A stretch of DNA of 8,891 nt. Origin: an uncultured Solobacterium sp. GTDB lineage: Bacteria > Bacillota_I > Bacilli_A > Erysipelotrichales > Erysipelotrichaceae. Under the pieces are notes generated by a model, which ran no database searches, had not been told where the DNA came from, and saw only the letters and a list, made by a program, of their open reading frames with translations. The translations under genes were made by a program, and so were the position numbers. The stretch lies in contig CAKMPP010000121.1 of assembly GCA_927911475.1 (NCBI GenBank), forward strand, positions 1 through 8,891, read 5' to 3'. Shown piece after piece: positions 6,076-8,891 of this stretch. Every line of letters begins with the position of its first letter. The first letter of the stretch is position 1.

Positions 6076-7464
6076 CTCTAATGATTCAATTTTTTTTCTT
6101 TCACTTTGAATCAGGGTTTGGATATCATCTTCTTTTAACTGTTCTAATTGATCGGATATCTCAGATTCATCTGCAAATTGATTGAAGATATTTTGTTTCT
6201 CATGGAGTCGCTTTACCAGTACTTCATCTATCGTATCTGCCGATAATAAACGATATACAAATACATGATTGATTTGCCCCATACGATAGACACGAGAAAT
6301 TGCCTGCATCTCATCGGACGGTTTAAGCTGAGGTTCACAAAGAATTACAATCTCTGCCGTCTGAATGTTTAAACCAATCCCACCCACATTAATCTGTATT
6401 GGCAGCACCCGCGCAACAGGCTCATCAAACTGCCTTAGAATTTCCTGTCGTTTCTCCAGTGATAACTTTCCACTAATGACTGGCAAAGATTTTCCTAACA
6501 GTAAATCTGTTACGAAAGATAGCGTCTCCAAGAAATAAGAGAATATGACTACCTTTCTTCCTTCACCGAGTGCCTGCAAGCATAACTCAACCATTCTCTC
6601 TGCTTTTGTAGAATTGAGTGAACTCCAAGATACTCTACGCATTGCCATAAAGTTTCCAGATTCAACTGCTTTGCGGTAAGAGATTTTCTCCTCTTCATTC
6701 ATCATACACCACTCATCATGAATCGTTAACTCCGGAAGTTCCATCAGTACATCCACACGCTTGCGGCGTAAATATACTGGTGCAATCTTTTTGCGGAACA
6801 AATCTGCTTTTGCTAGATATTTCATATTTTTTACTTCGCTTGCAATTGAAGGATTTAAACATTCAATTAAATAACACATTTCATCTACGTTATTTTCGAT
6901 CGCTGTACCTGTCATATATAGAGCGTATACTGCCTGTTCAATCATTCGTACTGTATTGCGTGTACGTTGTGCCTCTTTGTTTTTAACAAAGTGCGCTTCA
7001 TCTACAACAACCATATCGAGCGGAAAATCTTTTTCAAAAATACTCTTATCTAAACCTTCATAGTTAATGATTGCAATACCACCATCACTCTTCCAAATTT
7101 CAAAATCACTAATACCGGTTCCATGCAACATATATGCTTGCATGTCTGTTAGTTTTTCAATTTCACGCTTCCAGTTTAGTAATAACCCGGCTGGGCATAT
7201 TACAAGAAAATAACGATGTCCTTTATGATGTAAATGATTCATTGCCGCTATCGCTTGAATAGTCTTTCCTAGACCCATCTCGTCGCCAAGCAGTACCCTT
7301 TTCTGATGCAAGATATACTTCGTCCCAAATTCTTGATAATGACGCAACTCCGTATGGAATGATTCTAACAATAATGGTGTTGCTTGTATTTGTTTTAATA
7401 GCGAAACATCAATATCTTCATCAACATCATCCTTAATTTCAATATCCGCAAATTTTTCAATCAC
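6073..7464 (-). CDS. SNF2 ATPase core of the broken helicase gene
   Basis: The third fragment holds a complete SNF2/Rad54-like motor. Counting from the GTG at 7464: motif I GDEMGLGKT (60-68, K67), motif Ia ICPAGLLLNW (89-98), motif II DEAH (155-158), motif III MTGTAIEN, motif V INVGGIGLNIQTAE, and motif VI QAISRVYRMGQ with the arginine finger. Such proteins translocate on double-stranded DNA using ATP and remodel protein-DNA complexes. The frame is open back to the A7 run at 7527, where it should join the middle fragment. GTG 7464 has no convincing ribosome site, so independent translation is doubtful. The motor itself has no missing key residue, so the damage is confined to the N-terminal third. 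Confidence 0.85.
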   Translation of the reverse strand: MIEKFADIEIKDDVDEDIDVSLLKQIQATPLLLESFHTELRHYQEFGTKYILHQKRVLLGDEMGLGKTIQAIAAMNHLHHKGHRYFLVICPAGLLLNWKREIEKLTDMQAYMLHGTGISDFEIWKSDGGIAIINYEGLDKSIFEKDFPLDMVVVDEAHFVKNKEAQRTRNTVRMIEQAVYALYMTGTAIENNVDEMCYLIECLNPSIASEVKNMKYLAKADLFRKKIAPVYLRRKRVDVLMELPELTIHDEWCMMNEEEKISYRKAVESGNFMAMRRVSWSSLNSTKAERMVELCLQALGEGRKVVIFSYFLETLSFVTDLLLGKSLPVISGKLSLEKRQEILRQFDEPVARVLPIQINVGGIGLNIQTAEIVILCEPQLKPSDEMQAISRVYRMGQINHVFVYRLLSADTIDEVLVKRLHEKQNIFNQFADESEISDQLEQLKEDDIQTLIQSERKKIESLE

Positions 7465-7510
7465 CGTATAATATTGAATCGCATGTTCTTTGTAGTCCTG
7501 TAATATCGTT

Positions 7511-7933
7511 TCAAAATCTACATTTTTTTAGTGCAGTACAATTATCATAAAATTGCTTAATTATCTCTGCGTAAGAAGACTGGTTAAAGTACTTTACATC
7601 TTCTACAGCTTTTAAAAATTTCTGTTTCTTTTTTCTACCACTAAAAATCCAACCAAAGAAATTTTGTATTAGGCCACTATTATCATAAGCTTCTTGGATA
7701 CCACGTTCTGTTTCTTGATAGATTGCATTTAATTTTGCATGGTTTTCTTTTGTATGCAGATAGAAGTAAATTTCCTGAAGAATCTCTTTATCCCTATCCG
7801 TTAGATATTCTAAGTCTATACGATAGTGTATCTGATTTTTAATAGCTGCAGTACTACGATGTAATGCCAACATGAGTTTATCTGCTGTTTCATCTCCAAT
7901 ACCATCTAACGCTTCTAGTTGTCTACGATTATA
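7511..7933 (-). CDS. Middle fragment of the broken SNF2 helicase gene
   Basis: About 140 codons in the next frame, from the end of the first fragment to TGA at 7513-7511. It carries the HhH-like LEALDGIGDETADKL, a helical region, and a basic GRKKKQKF stretch. The same frame stays open back to an ATG at 8080, but 8080-7934 overlaps the first fragment and its translation there looks like a shadow. It has no ribosome site of its own, so it is unlikely to be made independently. Confidence 0.55.
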   Translation of the reverse strand, partial: YNRRQLEALDGIGDETADKLMLALHRSTAAIKNQIHYRIDLEYLTDRDKEILQEIYFYLHTKENHAKLNAIYQETERGIQEAYDNSGLIQNFFGWIFSGRKKKQKFLKAVEDVKYFNQSSYAEIIKQFYDNCTALKKCRF

Positions 7934-8198
7934 TTTCAATAAAATCATACATCGTTGTAATATGATTTGCTTCAAGTGCTTGTAGCGGAAGTCTTGTGAA
8001 GGATTTTGAAAGATCCTTGATTGGAATCTGCTGAACTTCTTCCACAACTTTATCCATGATAATATCTTGGCATCGATCATGAATCACTTGGATATTTTTC
8101 TTTTCTTGACCGCGTAAAGAAAAGAGTTGATCTCTTAACATCTTCAACTGTTCACGTTCATATCGAATCTCTTGATAGTTAATCTTTCGAAATATCAT
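7929..8198 (-). CDS. N-terminal fragment of the broken SNF2 helicase gene
   Basis: The first 88 codons (8198-7935) encode a helical, charged segment ending in LPLQALEANHITTMYDFIE, which looks like the first half of a helix-hairpin-helix unit. The frame then hits TAA at 7931-7929. The DNA just beyond, read one base ahead, continues as YNRRQLEALDGIGDETADK, the expected second half. ATG 8198 is preceded by GAGG at 5 bases and an in-frame TGA. Alone it would be an 89-residue truncated product. Confidence 0.6.
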   Translation of the reverse strand: MIFRKINYQEIRYEREQLKMLRDQLFSLRGQEKKNIQVIHDRCQDIIMDKVVEEVQQIPIKDLSKSFTRLPLQALEANHITTMYDFIEI

Positions 8199-8228
8199 AT
8201 TTCCTCATATGAATTATAAGTTGTTATT

Positions 8229-8315
8229 CTAAAAAAACAAATGACCACAACCTGCAAGCATCACCAAGTTCATTGCTGTAGCCAGACCAGTTACCACTAT
8301 CTTCTTTTCTTTCAT
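8229..8315 (-). CDS. 28-residue lipoprotein-signal-like mini-ORF
   Basis: The peptide has a basic start (MKEKK), a hydrophobic stretch, and a perfect lipobox LAGC with C23 followed by G24, then only HLFF before TAG at 8231-8229. Processing by Lgt and Lsp would leave a six-residue lipopeptide and release a signal peptide ending NLVMLAG. It lies 30 bases upstream of the helicase start on the same strand and may be co-transcribed. TATAAA just before the ATG could be a -10, but there is no strong Shine-Dalgarno site. It could be a true mini-lipoprotein, a pheromone-type precursor, or the remnant of a lost lipoprotein gene. I cannot separate these from sequence alone. Confidence 0.4.
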   Translation of the reverse strand: MKEKKIVVTGLATAMNLVMLAGCGHLFF

Positions 8316-8365
8316 TTATTTTATAAATCTTTTCTTGTTATTTTATGAAAATTTTTACATTACTT

Positions 8366-8385
8366 CTAATTTAAATTAAAATTAG
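8366..8385. repeat. AT-rich 7-bp inverted repeat upstream of guaC
   Basis: CTAATTT (8366-8372) and AAATTAG (8379-8385) are a perfect inverted repeat around AAATTA. It sits in the divergent spacer between the mini-ORF and guaC, about 100 bases before the guaC start. It could be a weak hairpin or regulator site. In DNA this AT-rich, chance is also reasonable. The rest of 8316-8459 has no gene; I see only the weak alternative pairings described under findings. Confidence 0.3.
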
Positions 8386-8459
8386 TCTTGGACTTTCTTC
8401 ATATTCTTCAAGATATACCTCCAGAATCGTGATATTGTATATGAGGATACCAATTTTTC

Positions 8460-8486
8460 CCCATTTTAAAGAAAGTGGGTTTTTTT
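8460..8486 (+). terminator. Terminator-like hairpin abutting the guaC start codon
   Basis: CCCATTTT (8460-8467) pairs with AAAGTGGG (8472-8479) over 8 bp with one G-U, closing an AAAG loop, followed at once by seven T (8480-8486) and then the guaC ATG at 8487. Nothing lies between the U-tract and the start codon. The 3' arm AAAGTGGG is also the only Shine-Dalgarno-like sequence for guaC, so the hairpin could block both transcription and ribosome binding. The structure is seen; its regulatory role is inferred. Confidence 0.6.
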
Positions 8487-8891
8487 ATGGAAAATTTTAC
8501 AGTTTTTGATTATGAAGACATTCAACTAATACCAAATAAGTGTATTGTAAACAGCCGTTTTGAATGTGATACAACTACACAGTTTGGAAAACATCGCTTT
8601 AAATTACCAGTTGTCCCAGCAAATATGCAGACAGTTATCGATGAATCTCTAGCAATTAAACTTGCCGAGAGCGGATATTTCTATATCATGCATCGTTTTA
8701 CTCCTGAAAGTCGTCTTTCATTTGTAAAGATGATGCACGAAAAAGGGTTAATTTCTTCTATCAGTGTTGGTGTAAAAGAAAATGAATATCATTTTATCCT
8801 TGATCTTGCTAATCATCACCTAATCCCAGACTACATTACAATCGACATTGCGCACGGTCATTCCGATTCCGTTATCAATATGATTAAACAT
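8487..8891 (+). CDS. guaC: GMP reductase, N-terminal part (runs off the window)
   Basis: The 135 codons present encode the start of a GMP reductase of the short bacterial type in the IMPDH/GMPR family. It converts GMP to IMP with NADPH, returning guanine nucleotides to the adenine branch. FDYEDIQLIPNKCIVNSR (residues 7-24) and KLPVVPANMQTVIDE (about 46-60) are the family's N-terminal barrel signatures; YITIDIAHGHSDSV near residue 120 is the GMPR/IMPDH strand with the conserved IDIAHGHS. The catalytic cysteine loop lies beyond 8891. There are no CBS domains, as expected for GuaC rather than GuaB. The ATG at 8487 directly follows a terminator-like hairpin and lacks a strong ribosome site. The gene is divergent from the mini-ORF and helicase remnant. 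Confidence 0.93.
   Translation, partial: MENFTVFDYEDIQLIPNKCIVNSRFECDTTTQFGKHRFKLPVVPANMQTVIDESLAIKLAESGYFYIMHRFTPESRLSFVKMMHEKGLISSISVGVKENEYHFILDLANHHLIPDYITIDIAHGHSDSVINMIKH

Larger units (their letters stand above)
6073..8198 (-). pseudogene. SNF2-family helicase gene broken by two single-base frameshifts
   Basis: Three consecutive open frames join into one protein of about 707 residues if one A (minus strand) is removed at each of two places: near 7934 (GAAATAT) and within the seven-A run at 7529-7523. Each join lies where one frame meets a stop soon after and the next continues a sensible domain. Residues 1-88 are helical, and about 72-110 forms a helix-hairpin-helix region across the first join (LPLQALEANHITTMYDFIE, then YNRRQLEALDGIGDETADK). 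Residues 110-245 are helical and lysine-rich, and about 280-690 is a SNF2 ATPase. The start at 8198 has GAGG 5 bases before it and an in-frame stop just upstream. The gene could be a real recent pseudogene, an assembly error, or rescued by slippage at the A7 run. No terminator follows it, so its transcripts would run into the cys attenuator. Confidence 0.75.

Noticed and set aside
8200..8486. Purine or preQ1 riboswitch upstream of guaC
   Set aside because: I could not find the conserved purine aptamer core (such as the TCTACC segment and paired loops) or a preQ1 pattern. Only unspecific alternative pairings were found.

Overview
The window reads as chromosomal DNA of a low-GC Bacillota. The basis is strong AGGAGG-type ribosome sites, AT-rich spacers, U-tract terminators, the standard code with TGA as a stop, and the protein types present. 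My guess is an Erysipelotrichales-like lineage, but that is inference from overall character, not a computed placement. There is no rRNA, tRNA, CRISPR array, phage or insertion-sequence signature. Most genes are ordinary housekeeping genes; the interest lies in the gaps between them.

Layout. An extended -10 promoter preceded by a 9-bp inverted repeat drives a small four-helix membrane protein (173-616) and alanine racemase alr (626-1744). A hairpin terminator (1743-1775) separates these from a converging minus-strand block: a MATE-family exporter (3997-2588) followed 5 bases later by a membrane-anchored YkuE/YaeI-like metallophosphoesterase (2582-1761). Upstream on the minus strand is a cysteine-synthesis operon, cysK (5796-4864) then cysE (4862-4044), closed by a strong terminator (4036-4011). 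Further upstream is a SNF2 helicase gene (8198-6073) broken by two single-base frameshifts, then a 28-codon open frame with a perfect lipobox (8315-8229). The window ends in the first 135 codons of a plus-strand GMP reductase gene, guaC (8487 onward).

Main discovery. Between the helicase remnant and cysK is what looks like a complete ribosome-mediated attenuator responding to cysteine. It has a good promoter (6075-6047) and a perfect Shine-Dalgarno site. A 29-codon leader ORF (6007-5918) contains four consecutive Cys codons. An intrinsic terminator with an 11-of-12 Watson-Crick stem and a long U-tract (5877-5837) lies before cysK. A 10-bp antiterminator pairing (5958-5949 with 5875-5866) excludes the terminator. 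A third 7-bp pairing ties the leader start codon region (6012-6006) to the same switch segment (5958-5952). The expected logic is that cysteine starvation stalls the ribosome on the Cys codons, the antiterminator forms, and CysE and CysK are made; with ample cysteine the terminator forms. Polycysteine leader attenuation is, to my knowledge, described in mycobacteria, whereas Bacillota cys genes are usually tied to CymR or T-box control.

A second regulatory candidate is a terminator-like hairpin whose seven-T tract directly abuts the guaC start codon. The lipobox mini-ORF resembles precursors of lipoprotein-signal-derived peptide pheromones. Both are weaker than the attenuator.
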